Below are positions 1 through 5,852 of a stretch of 5,852 bases of DNA, piece after piece (positions within the stretch are counted from its first letter, which is position 1; every line of letters begins with the position of its first letter). Origin of the DNA: Deltaproteobacteria bacterium (GTDB taxonomy: Bacteria; Desulfobacterota; Desulfarculia; Adiutricales; JAGVGV01); contig JAGVGV010000462.1 of assembly GCA_020056895.1 (NCBI GenBank), forward strand, positions 1 through 5,852, read 5' to 3'. The notes below the pieces were generated by a model. The model worked only from the letters and a program-made list of their open reading frames with translations, made no database searches and was not told the origin of the DNA. The position numbers and the translations under genes are program-made.

Positions 1-1431
1 ATCCGAAGTGAAAAGCAATACCAGACCCAACCCGCCGATCATGGTCCATTTGGACCACACCGGCATGCCGCCGCCCGACCCCATCTCGCCGTCAATCATG
101 AAATACCCGGCCCAGATGGCGATAATCCAGCCCAGGGAAGGCATATCCTTGGTACGGTACACCTTGATCGCCAAGGATATTGTAATATGGATCATGCCCA
201 TAAAAATGGATACAAGCATGACCTTGTTCTGCCCTTCTGGCGTGGCCAGATCCAACACAAGCAACTTCTGCAGAATGTTGTCCGGGGCCAGCGGGTAGCC
301 GAGATAGGACGCACCCAGGACGCCGAACACCATGGTCGAAAGGCTCAGCAGGTACGACAACCTGAAAAACCTTTTCGCATCATCCGACGGGGTTTTGACT
401 TTTTTGTTGATGTACGCGGTCAGGCCCAAAAGGATGGCCCCGTACCCAAAGTCGCCCACGATCATGCCGAAAAACACGACGAAACAATAAAACACCCAGC
501 CGCTGGGATCGAAATCCGAGTTGTTCGGATGGGAATATACTTTGACCAGGTCCTCGCCCGGAGACAGGACCGCGGGGTTCTGGAGATGCACCGGAACCCG
601 GTCGCCCGGATCCGGTTCACCCGCCACATGGTAGAACGTGTAACCGGAGCCAATGGCTTCGACCAGCGTCTTTTCCGCCATGGGCGTAAAGCACTGGACC
701 AGGAACAGCCGATCTTCCAGGGCGGAATCGGTGTTGCGGTTGGCCCGCTCGAACTCGAATTCATTCTGGAGGTCCACTTCCAGCCGGATCAGGTCTTCCA
801 ACCCGGCGGCCAGACGGCGATAATCGGCTCCAATGGCTTCCAGTTCGGCGGTTTTTGTTTTCAAATCCTCGGCCAGCTTGGACAAGGGCGCCGGTACAGC
901 TTCCTCGGGCCGGTCGATCTTGATCGGTTGCGTGGACAAGGCCACCACGGCCGCTTCCTCTTTCCGGGTTCCCACCAGCGAAAACACCACCCCTTCGTGT
1001 TCCAACCGGGTGTATGCCGAAAGCAGCATCCGGTAGAACTTGATGTCGAGGCCGTTTTTCCGCAAATGGTCCAGATCTTCCGCTTTGAATTCTCCCCATA
1101 TCTGGCACCGGGTCTCTTCTTTGTTCAGAAAAGCCAGATCCAGCCGGAGCCGTTCCTCGCGGTTTTTCAGGTCTTCCAATAATTTCAGTTTTTCCGCCCA
1201 ATCCGGCGGCAGGTCCTTGGGCGCGGGCGCGAACGTCGGGGCGGCCAACTGTTTGGCCAGAAACCGCTTGGCGCCGTTGACCTTGCCCAATTCCTTTTTG
1301 ATTTCCGTTGGTTCCTGGGCTTCGGCGGGCAGGATCAGATGAGTTACCCCCACCTCCTGGAGCCGCCGGAGGAACCGTTCCTTCTCGGGCTTGGGGCCCA
1401 AGAAGGTCACTTTGGTCATGGGTGCGATCAT
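1..1431 (-). CDS. atpI: V-type ATP synthase membrane/stator subunit I (3' partial)
   Basis: The frame is open for 477 codons from ATG 1431 to the left edge. Family members usually have roughly 600-660 residues, so the last membrane helices are missing. The opening MIAPMTKVTFLGPKPEKERF, then LRRLQEVGVTHL, is typical. The soluble N-terminal arm (about residues 1-305) contains two coiled-coil stretches, about 75-115 and 180-240, that hold the peripheral stalks. Membrane segments begin at WVFYCFVVFFGMIVGDFGYG (312-331); GDFGYG is a family hallmark. Further segments are about 357-380 (STMVFGVLGASYLGY), 404-423 with the conserved histidine H415, 434-450, and one starting near 463 that is cut by the edge. 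In the family this subunit forms the ion half-channels facing the K ring; its essential arginine lies in the C-terminal part not present here. It starts five bases after the D stop, with K expected next. Confidence 0.96.
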   Translation of the reverse strand, partial: MIAPMTKVTFLGPKPEKERFLRRLQEVGVTHLILPAEAQEPTEIKKELGKVNGAKRFLAKQLAAPTFAPAPKDLPPDWAEKLKLLEDLKNREERLRLDLAFLNKEETRCQIWGEFKAEDLDHLRKNGLDIKFYRMLLSAYTRLEHEGVVFSLVGTRKEEAAVVALSTQPIKIDRPEEAVPAPLSKLAEDLKTKTAELEAIGADYRRLAAGLEDLIRLEVDLQNEFEFERANRNTDSALEDRLFLVQCFTPMAEKTLVEAIGSGYTFYHVAGEPDPGDRVPVHLQNPAVLSPGEDLVKVYSHPNNSDFDPSGWVFYCFVVFFGMIVGDFGYGAILLGLTAYINKKVKTPSDDAKRFFRLSYLLSLSTMVFGVLGASYLGYPLAPDNILQKLLVLDLATPEGQNKVMLVSIFMGMIHITISLAIKVYRTKDMPSLGWIIAIWAGYFMIDGEMGSGGGMPVWSKWTMIGGLGLVLLFTSD

Positions 1432-1436
1432 CTTGG

Positions 1437-2042
1437 TCAGGCCTCCTTGGCGGCCAGTTTGGATTTGGCGATCTTGGCCCAGCCCACCGAGGCGGTTTCC
1501 TGGTCGCCCAGGAATATCTTGATCCGGCGGATGTTTTCCTTCAGTTCCGGGATCAGCCGTTTTTCAAAGAGGTTCACCCGCTGGGTCGTGGTGCGGAGTT
1601 CCTCCCGTAACAGCCGGTCCTTTTCCTTCAGGACTTTGAGTTCCTCGCGGATCGAGATCAGGCGCCGGAGCGCGTCCAGCACCATGTCCAACCACCCCGG
1701 AGTGGTGAACAAGGAATAGGGCTTGTCCTTGAACACCACTTCCAGGAATTCGGGAGTGGACACGCCGGCCACGTTGTCCCGTTGAACCCGGACCTCATCG
1801 ACTTCGACCAGGTCTTCCACGTCCACCGTGGGTTCGGACAACAACCCGGCGTAGGGCCGGATGGCCCGGACCGCCTCTTCCAGTTCCTTGGCCTTGGCCT
1901 CGATCACCGGCTCGAGCTGCCTCAGGACCAGCTGGAGCTGCATCTTTTTCAGCACCAGAATCGGGAGGAAGCTCGAATAGTTCTTGAGCGCGTCCCGCTG
2001 GATCTTGAGGGAGGATTTATTGAGCTTGATCTGGCCGGCCAT
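1437..2042 (-). CDS. atpD: V-type ATP synthase central-stalk subunit D
   Basis: This is the rotating shaft, a long antiparallel coiled coil that turns inside the A3B3 head and plays the part of the gamma subunit of F-type enzymes. The protein is 201 residues, normal for the family, with no membrane segment. The first long helix covers about residues 5-62 (KSSLKIQRDALKNYSSFLP, then KKMQLQLVLRQLE). A less helical middle runs to about 115, and the second long helix from about 118 to the end is rich in charged heptad-like repeats. The family signature sits in the C-terminal half: TTQRVNLFEKRLIPELKE (151-168), then NIRRIKIFLGDQETA. This form, with LFEK and FLGDQ, resembles the spirochaete/chlamydial D proteins. 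The shaft partner, subunit F, is not encoded next to it as it would be in an archaeal operon. The stop is TGA, five bases before subunit I. Confidence 0.96.
   Translation of the reverse strand: MAGQIKLNKSSLKIQRDALKNYSSFLPILVLKKMQLQLVLRQLEPVIEAKAKELEEAVRAIRPYAGLLSEPTVDVEDLVEVDEVRVQRDNVAGVSTPEFLEVVFKDKPYSLFTTPGWLDMVLDALRRLISIREELKVLKEKDRLLREELRTTTQRVNLFEKRLIPELKENIRRIKIFLGDQETASVGWAKIAKSKLAAKEA
1442..1448 (-). promoter_or_regulatory. Ribosome binding site for subunit I
   Basis: AAGGAGG, the strongest Shine-Dalgarno in the window, lies ten bases before the ATG at 1431. It overlaps the last lysine and glutamate codons of subunit D. It favours the start MIAPMTKV at 1431 over the in-frame ATG at 1419, which would be 22 bases away. 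Confidence 0.8.
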
Positions 2043-2045
2043 GGC

Positions 2046-3365
2046 TTAAGCAGCCCCTTCCGCCGCCCCGCTCTTGGGCCAGTACTGGTTCGTCAGATCA
2101 TTCTTCAGGCCGGTCTGCCAGGGTTCGAAATGCCGGGCCAGAATGGTCCAGCACTGGTCCAGGGCCGTTTCGATGGGCATGTTGACGTTCAGGTCCATGA
2201 GTTCGCGTTCGAAATCATTCCCGTACGCGAGCAAGGTTTCATCCCACTTGCTGGTTTTGAAGCCCATGGCCACCTTGTTCCGGGACTGACGGCAGTCCGA
2301 ATACAGCCGGATCATGGTGTTCATGATGTCGTTATGGTCTTTCCGGGTGACCTTGGAGACCACGTTCTGCTTCAGACGGGACAGGGACCCGAAGGGATCG
2401 ATGACGCCGTTACGGAGGTAGAACTGACCTTCGGTGATGTACCCCGTGTTGTCGGGCACCGGGTGGGTCACGTCGTCGCCGGGCATGGTGGTGACCGCCA
2501 GAATGGTAATCGACCCCAGGCCTTCGATGTCCACCGCTTTTTCGTACCGGGCGGCGAGCTGGGAGTAAAGGTCGCCGGGGTAGCCGCGGTTGGAGGGAAT
2601 CTGTTCCATGGAAATCGAGATTTCTTTCAGCGAATCCGAGAAGTTGGTCAGGTCGGTCAGAAGCACCAGAACCCGCTTCCCGGCCACCGCGAACTGTTCG
2701 GCCACGGCCAGGGCCATATCCGGCACCAGGAGGCATTCGACCACGGGGTCGGAGGCCAAGTGGATGAACATGATGACGCGGTTCATCACGCCGCTTTCGT
2801 CAAAGGTGCGGCGGAAGAAGATGAAGTCGTCGAACTTGAGGCCCATGCCGCCCAGGATGATGATGTCGGCTTCGGCCTGCATCCCGACCCGGGCCAGGAG
2901 CTGGTTGTAGGGCTCGCCCGGGACCGAGAAGATGGGCAGTTTCTGGCTGACCACCAGGGAGTTGAAGACGTCGATCATTGGGATGTTGGTCCGAATCATC
3001 TGGGTGGGGATGATCCGGTTGGCCGGGTTGAAGGACGGCCCGCCCACGGCGATGGATTCTTCCACCGGTTCGGGGCCGTCGTCGATGGGCACGCCGGCGC
3101 CGTTGAAGATGCGGCCCAACATGCTGGGGCCGTATTTGACCTGCATGGGCCGGCCCAGGAACCGGACCCGGTCATCGGTGCTGATACCCTTGGTGCCGCC
3201 GAAAACCTGCAGGGTCACGTTGTCGTTTTTCGTCCGGATCACCTGGCCCAGAGTGGACCGGCCATGGGATTCGACCGCGGCCAGCTCGCCCAGGCCCACT
3301 CCATCAGCCTTGAGAGTGATGATGTTGCCGGTGATTTCATCGATTTTCGAGATAATGCGACGCAT
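2046..3365 (-). CDS. atpB: V-type ATP synthase non-catalytic subunit B
   Basis: This is the regulatory, non-catalytic partner of subunit A in the A3B3 head, 439 residues, which fits the somewhat shorter bacterial B subunits. The N-terminal barrel covers about residues 5-70. At the P-loop position stands SVPGEPYN (147-154), which lacks the Walker lysine and threonine, so this subunit cannot hydrolyse ATP in the normal way. Other family blocks are LTDLTNFSDSLKEIS (236-250, Walker B-like), PSNRGYPGDLY (257-267), TMPGDDVTHPVPDNTGYITEG (293-313) and DPFGSLSR ending at R330. In the family this last arginine is the finger that reaches into the catalytic site of the neighbouring A subunit, and it is kept here. 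Roughly residues 345-420 form the C-terminal helical domain. The gene starts three bases after the A stop and ends three bases before D. SVPGEPYN is the variant expected for the spirochaete/chlamydial group rather than the archaeal SGSGLPHN. Confidence 0.98.
   Translation of the reverse strand: MRRIISKIDEITGNIITLKADGVGLGELAAVESHGRSTLGQVIRTKNDNVTLQVFGGTKGISTDDRVRFLGRPMQVKYGPSMLGRIFNGAGVPIDDGPEPVEESIAVGGPSFNPANRIIPTQMIRTNIPMIDVFNSLVVSQKLPIFSVPGEPYNQLLARVGMQAEADIIILGGMGLKFDDFIFFRRTFDESGVMNRVIMFIHLASDPVVECLLVPDMALAVAEQFAVAGKRVLVLLTDLTNFSDSLKEISISMEQIPSNRGYPGDLYSQLAARYEKAVDIEGLGSITILAVTTMPGDDVTHPVPDNTGYITEGQFYLRNGVIDPFGSLSRLKQNVVSKVTRKDHNDIMNTMIRLYSDCRQSRNKVAMGFKTSKWDETLLAYGNDFERELMDLNVNMPIETALDQCWTILARHFEPWQTGLKNDLTNQYWPKSGAAEGAA
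2054..2059 (-). promoter_or_regulatory. Ribosome binding site for subunit D
   Basis: AAGGGG lies 11 bases before the ATG at 2042, inside the last codons of subunit B. It is weaker and further away than the GGAGG sites of the other genes, but the start is also fixed by the MAGQIKLNKSSL opening, which fits the family. Confidence 0.55.
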
Positions 3366-3368
3366 GAG

Positions 3369-5117
3369 TTAGACCTCCAGAGCCCGGCGGATCTCGTCCT
3401 TGAACCGCACGTGCGCTTCCCCCTGGAAGGGCGAGGAGTTCATGTTCCGGAACAGGGATTGGAGTTTCATGAAGGATTCCCGGGCCTGGTCCTTGGATTC
3501 GAAGGTGAATTCCTTGGCCAGAACTTCGCCCACCAGACCAAAAGTATCGAACTGACGTTCGATGGTGTTGGCGGCGTCCACGGCGTCGAAGGCGTTCTGC
3601 TGCAGGTACACGGCGTCCAGGAATTCGGCCTTCAAAAAGAGGGAGAAGTCCGGGATCGACACGCCTTCCTCGCCCACGACGTCCATGCGTTTCTTGATTT
3701 CGTTGCCTTCGTACAGAAGCCGCTGGGCCTTCTTGATCTTGTTGGTCCATTCGGGGTCGGTTTGGTTGAGCTTGACCTTCATCTGATCCAGGTATTTGGA
3801 CCAGGAAATCAGAGGATCGATGGCCGGGAACCGACGGGCGTTGGACCGGGCCCAGGTCAGGCCCAGGAACGAGCCGACCACGGCCAGGGTGCCCTGGGTG
3901 ACGGGTTCTTCGAAGTTACCACCGGCCGGGGAAACCGTGCCGATGATGGACAAGGCGCCCTGGTTGCCGTCGAACAGCCGCACGGCGCCGGCGCGTTCGT
4001 AGAATTCCGCGATACGGGACTGGAGGTACGCCGGGAAGGCTTCTTCACCGGGGATTTCCTCCAACCGGCCGCTCATTTCACGAAGGGCCTGGGCCCAACG
4101 GGAGGTGGAGTCGGCCAGGATCAGGATGTCCAGGCCCATCTGGCGGTAGTATTCGCCGATGGTCACGGCCGTGTAGATCGAGGCTTCGCGAGCGGCCACG
4201 GGCATGGACGAAGTGTTGCAGATGATGACCGTCCGTTCCATCAGGGTCCGGCCGGTGTAGGGGTCTTCCAGGTGCGGGAATTCACGAAGCGTTTCCACGA
4301 CCTCGCCGGCCCGCTCACCGCAGGCGGCCACGATGATGATGTCCGCGTCCGCGTACCGGGAGATGAGCTGCTGTAAAACGGTTTTACCCGAACCAAAGGG
4401 GCCCGGGATACAGGCCGTGCCGCCTTTGGCCACCGGGAAGAACGAATCGACGATCCGGGCGCCGGTCACCAGCGGTTCGGTGGGCAGCAACCGTTCCTTG
4501 TAGGCCTTGAGGGCCACCTTGATGGGCCAGACCTGCATCAGGGTGAAGTTAACGGCCTGTCCCCGCTCGTCTTCGGCTTCGCAGACCACCTGGTCCACCT
4601 TGAACTTGCCTTTGGAAGCCATGGTCTTGATGGTGGCGGCGCCTACGAAATTGAAGGGGACGAAGATTTTGTGAGCGAACTTGCCTTCGGGCACGGCGCC
4701 CAAAACGTTGCCCGCCTTGACTACCTGCCCCGGTTTGGCGATCGGCGTGAACTCCCAATCGACCCGACGATCCAGGGAATTGGCGTACACGCCGCGTTTG
4801 AGGAAAAGGCCCACCTGCTTGGAAAGTTCGGGCAGGGGGTTTTGGAGTCCATCATAGATTTGCTGGAGCAATCCAGGCCCCAGTTCCACGGAAAGCAGGT
4901 TCCCGGTGAATGTCACCTGGTCGCCCACCCGCACTCCAACGGTGTCTTCGAAAACCTGTACGTTGCACTGGTCTCCGTTGACCCGGATGACCTCGCTTTT
5001 AAGACTGCCGCCGTCCGCGGGTTGGATGAACGCCACTTCGTTCTGGCGAACTTCCTTATCGAACTGGACGGTGACCATGTTGCCGTACGCGGCCACTACT
5101 TTGCCCATTGTGGTCAT
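3369..5117 (-). CDS. atpA: V-type ATP synthase catalytic subunit A
   Basis: This is the nucleotide-hydrolysing or ATP-synthesising subunit of the A3B3 head, 582 residues, which is full length for the family. The N-terminal beta barrel is about residues 5-75. The insertion typical of A subunits (the bulge or non-homologous region) covers about 118-190, starting WEFTPIAKPGQVV. The nucleotide-binding domain follows: Walker A GPFGSGKT at 239-246; CGERAGE at 266-272 with the catalytic glutamate E268; Walker B LILADSTSR with D336; PGEEAFPAYL at 356-365; and SPAGGNFEEPVTQ at 396-408. The helical C-terminal domain runs from about 440. GGNFEEP, rather than the archaeal GGDFSEP type, is as expected for the spirochaete/Chlamydia/Bacteroidetes branch. 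The P-loop has serine where eukaryotic A subunits carry the redox-sensitive cysteine (GAFGCGKT). All residues needed for catalysis are present. The stop is TAA, three bases before subunit B. Confidence 0.98.
   Translation of the reverse strand: MTTMGKVVAAYGNMVTVQFDKEVRQNEVAFIQPADGGSLKSEVIRVNGDQCNVQVFEDTVGVRVGDQVTFTGNLLSVELGPGLLQQIYDGLQNPLPELSKQVGLFLKRGVYANSLDRRVDWEFTPIAKPGQVVKAGNVLGAVPEGKFAHKIFVPFNFVGAATIKTMASKGKFKVDQVVCEAEDERGQAVNFTLMQVWPIKVALKAYKERLLPTEPLVTGARIVDSFFPVAKGGTACIPGPFGSGKTVLQQLISRYADADIIIVAACGERAGEVVETLREFPHLEDPYTGRTLMERTVIICNTSSMPVAAREASIYTAVTIGEYYRQMGLDILILADSTSRWAQALREMSGRLEEIPGEEAFPAYLQSRIAEFYERAGAVRLFDGNQGALSIIGTVSPAGGNFEEPVTQGTLAVVGSFLGLTWARSNARRFPAIDPLISWSKYLDQMKVKLNQTDPEWTNKIKKAQRLLYEGNEIKKRMDVVGEEGVSIPDFSLFLKAEFLDAVYLQQNAFDAVDAANTIERQFDTFGLVGEVLAKEFTFESKDQARESFMKLQSLFRNMNSSPFQGEAHVRFKDEIRRALEV
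3374..3378 (-). promoter_or_regulatory. Ribosome binding site for subunit B
   Basis: GGAGG lies eight bases before the ATG at 3365, inside the last codons of subunit A (RALEV). The spacing is ideal and fixes the B start. Ribosomes ending A would cover this site, so coupling of B to A translation is likely. Confidence 0.75.
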
Positions 5118-5120
5118 GAG

Positions 5121-5852
5121 TCAGCGTGCCTCCAGTCTGCCGAGGAGCTCGAGGCCCCTGTCGTCGCTTCGGGATAAACGGTGTTCCAGGATCTGAAGCT
5201 TGAGGACGTAGGCCAACAGCGCGTCCAGAGAGAACGGACCGCCGCCGGTGTTTTCGTCCAAATAATCCCAGAGGATTCGTTCCTGGGTTTCTTGAATGTC
5301 GTTGGGTCCTCGGGGCGATACCAGCCGCTCGATCCAGGGATAATCCTTGGCCAGACCGAAATCTTCGGCCGCCGAACCCGTGACGGCTTCGGCCACCTCG
5401 TTTTCGCCTGATATATGTTCAACGGCTGGTTTTCCAGCCCGGCGCGCCCTAAGCGCGGCCAGGATGTTGCGGATGTCCCATTCCTGTTGAACGAATCCCC
5501 GAAGAAGCGGGTTTTGGGAAGCGCCCAGGGCCTGGCGGAAATAGGTGGTGTACAACTGATCCGCCACCTTGGGACCAAACGCCTCGAACTCCAAACCCTG
5601 AAGAAACTCCGTGAGGAAGGCGGGGCCTTCGCCCGGAGATTTGATTTCCTGCCGCCAAAAATCCGGTCCCAGGAGCGAAGGAACCGGAAACGGATCCTTG
5701 CCGCCCAGAAGTCGTTCCAGGATCAAAACGTCTCCCCGAAGGAGAATCGTTTCAATCTCCCGCCAATCCTCGGGCGGGATATGGAACTTCTCCCCGAGCA
5801 AATCCTCCAGGCTGAACCGGACCTGGGTCTGGTCCCGGGTCAGCTCCGGAAG
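5121..5852 (-). CDS. DUF2764 family protein, probable V-ATPase subunit C-like factor (5' partial)
   Basis: The reading frame is open to the right edge, giving 243 residues and a TGA stop at 5123-5121. A TTG at 5801 could be mistaken for the start, but the frame continues upstream as LPELTRDQTQVRFSLEDLL. This resembles the usual DUF2764 opening, where a short YYxLVxSLP-like stretch precedes it, so only about ten residues are probably missing. Family-like segments are NPLLRGF, followed by WDIRNILAALRARR around the middle, a later FGLAKDYPWIERL, and near the end ERILWDYLDE and FSLDALLAYVLKLQILEHR. The protein looks soluble and helical, with no membrane segment or signal peptide. Genes of this type lie directly before subunit A in spirochaete, chlamydial and Bacteroidetes V-ATPase operons. 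The helical make-up and the position suggest it replaces subunit C, the link between central shaft and K ring; this role is inferred, not shown. It ends three bases before the A start. Confidence 0.82.
   Translation of the reverse strand, partial: LPELTRDQTQVRFSLEDLLGEKFHIPPEDWREIETILLRGDVLILERLLGGKDPFPVPSLLGPDFWRQEIKSPGEGPAFLTEFLQGLEFEAFGPKVADQLYTTYFRQALGASQNPLLRGFVQQEWDIRNILAALRARRAGKPAVEHISGENEVAEAVTGSAAEDFGLAKDYPWIERLVSPRGPNDIQETQERILWDYLDENTGGGPFSLDALLAYVLKLQILEHRLSRSDDRGLELLGRLEAR
5129..5133 (-). promoter_or_regulatory. Ribosome binding site for subunit A
   Basis: GGAGG lies 11 bases before the ATG at 5117, inside the last codons of the DUF2764 gene. It supports the 5117 start (MTTMGKV) over the second ATG at 5108, which would be 20 bases away. 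Confidence 0.7.

Larger units (their letters stand above)
1..5852 (-). other. V/A-type ATPase operon, internal segment (DUF2764-A-B-D-I)
   Basis: Five genes on one strand fill the whole window with gaps of only 3, 3, 3 and 5 bases, so they must be read from one polycistronic mRNA. No promoter or terminator is visible, and both ends of the window cut through genes, so the transcription unit extends further on both sides. From family knowledge, an E-subunit gene is expected beyond the right edge and a K (proteolipid) gene beyond the left edge. The tight junctions, with each Shine-Dalgarno inside the upstream gene, suggest translational coupling; that is an inference. No base of the window is left as a non-coding stretch longer than five bases. 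Confidence 0.93.

Noticed and set aside
187..1182. Plus-strand open frame of 331 codons opposite subunit I.
   Set aside because: It is the same kind of in-register antisense shadow: rich in Q, G, H and F, with no family features, opposite a clear subunit I.
2033..2051. Overlapping short palindromes (GGCCGGCC, GCCATGGC, GCTTAAGC) around the subunit D start, considered as an operator or hairpin.
   Set aside because: They are short, fall inside coding sequence and the start codon, and give at best a four-base-pair stem. This is expected by chance in GC-rich DNA.
1782..4376. Very long plus-strand open frame (864 codons) opposite subunits D, B and A.
   Set aside because: It is in exact codon register with the real genes, so it stays open simply because those genes avoid TTA, CTA and TCA codons, and it continues across their boundaries only because the genes share one frame. 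Its translation is a low-complexity mix rich in G, H, D, V and F with no known domain, while the minus strand encodes highly conserved ATPase subunits.
5121..5801. TTG at 5801 as the start of the DUF2764 protein.
   Set aside because: The frame stays open to the window edge, and the extra upstream residues (LPELTRDQTQVRFSLED) fit the family's N-terminal pattern, so the true start lies outside the window.
1..5852. Searched for CRISPR arrays, tRNA or rRNA genes, insertion sequences, terminators, riboswitches and toxin-antitoxin or defence genes.
   Set aside because: Conserved ATPase coding sequence covers the whole window with gaps of at most five bases; no repeats or RNA-like structures stood out on either strand.

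Overview
The window is one uninterrupted stretch of a bacterial V/A-type (rotary, vacuolar-like) ATPase operon. Every gene is on the minus strand, so transcription runs from high to low coordinates. In transcription order there are five genes: a DUF2764-type protein that sits where a subunit C is expected (5852-5121, its start lies off the right edge), catalytic subunit A (5117-3369), non-catalytic subunit B (3365-2046), central-stalk subunit D (2042-1437), and membrane/stator subunit I (1431-1, its C-terminal part lies off the left edge). Coding density is essentially complete. The four gaps are 3, 3, 3 and 5 bases, and every Shine-Dalgarno sequence that can be read lies inside the end of the preceding gene. 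There is no room for a promoter, terminator, RNA gene or mobile element, and none was seen.

From general knowledge, the order (DUF2764)-A-B-D-I is the arrangement found in spirochaetes such as Borrelia and Treponema, in Chlamydia and in many Bacteroidetes, where an E gene lies upstream and the K (proteolipid) gene downstream. It differs from the archaeal/Thermus order, in which recognisable C and F genes precede A. Protein details fit the same group: the GGNFEEP variant in subunit A, the SVPGEPYN pseudo-P-loop in B, and the LFEKRLIPELKENIRRI end of D. The DNA is clearly GC-rich and avoids TTA, CTA and TCA codons, so it is not from an AT-rich spirochaete such as Borrelia. A GC-rich, probably anaerobic bacterium carrying this operon type is the safest reading. 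No phylum can be assigned from the sequence alone.

How the parts work together, from family knowledge: A and B alternate in the A3B3 head, where ATP is made or split. D is the coiled-coil shaft turning inside the head. I holds the stator and forms half of the ion channel against the K ring, which is encoded outside the window. The DUF2764 protein probably plays the role of subunit C, joining the shaft to the K ring, but this is an inference. Direction (synthesis or ion pumping) and the coupling ion (H+ or Na+) cannot be read here because K is missing.

This is an ordinary, well-conserved housekeeping operon. No new biological system was found. The points worth a second look are the uncharacterised DUF2764 protein, the lack of an F gene, and the unusual regularity of the gene junctions.
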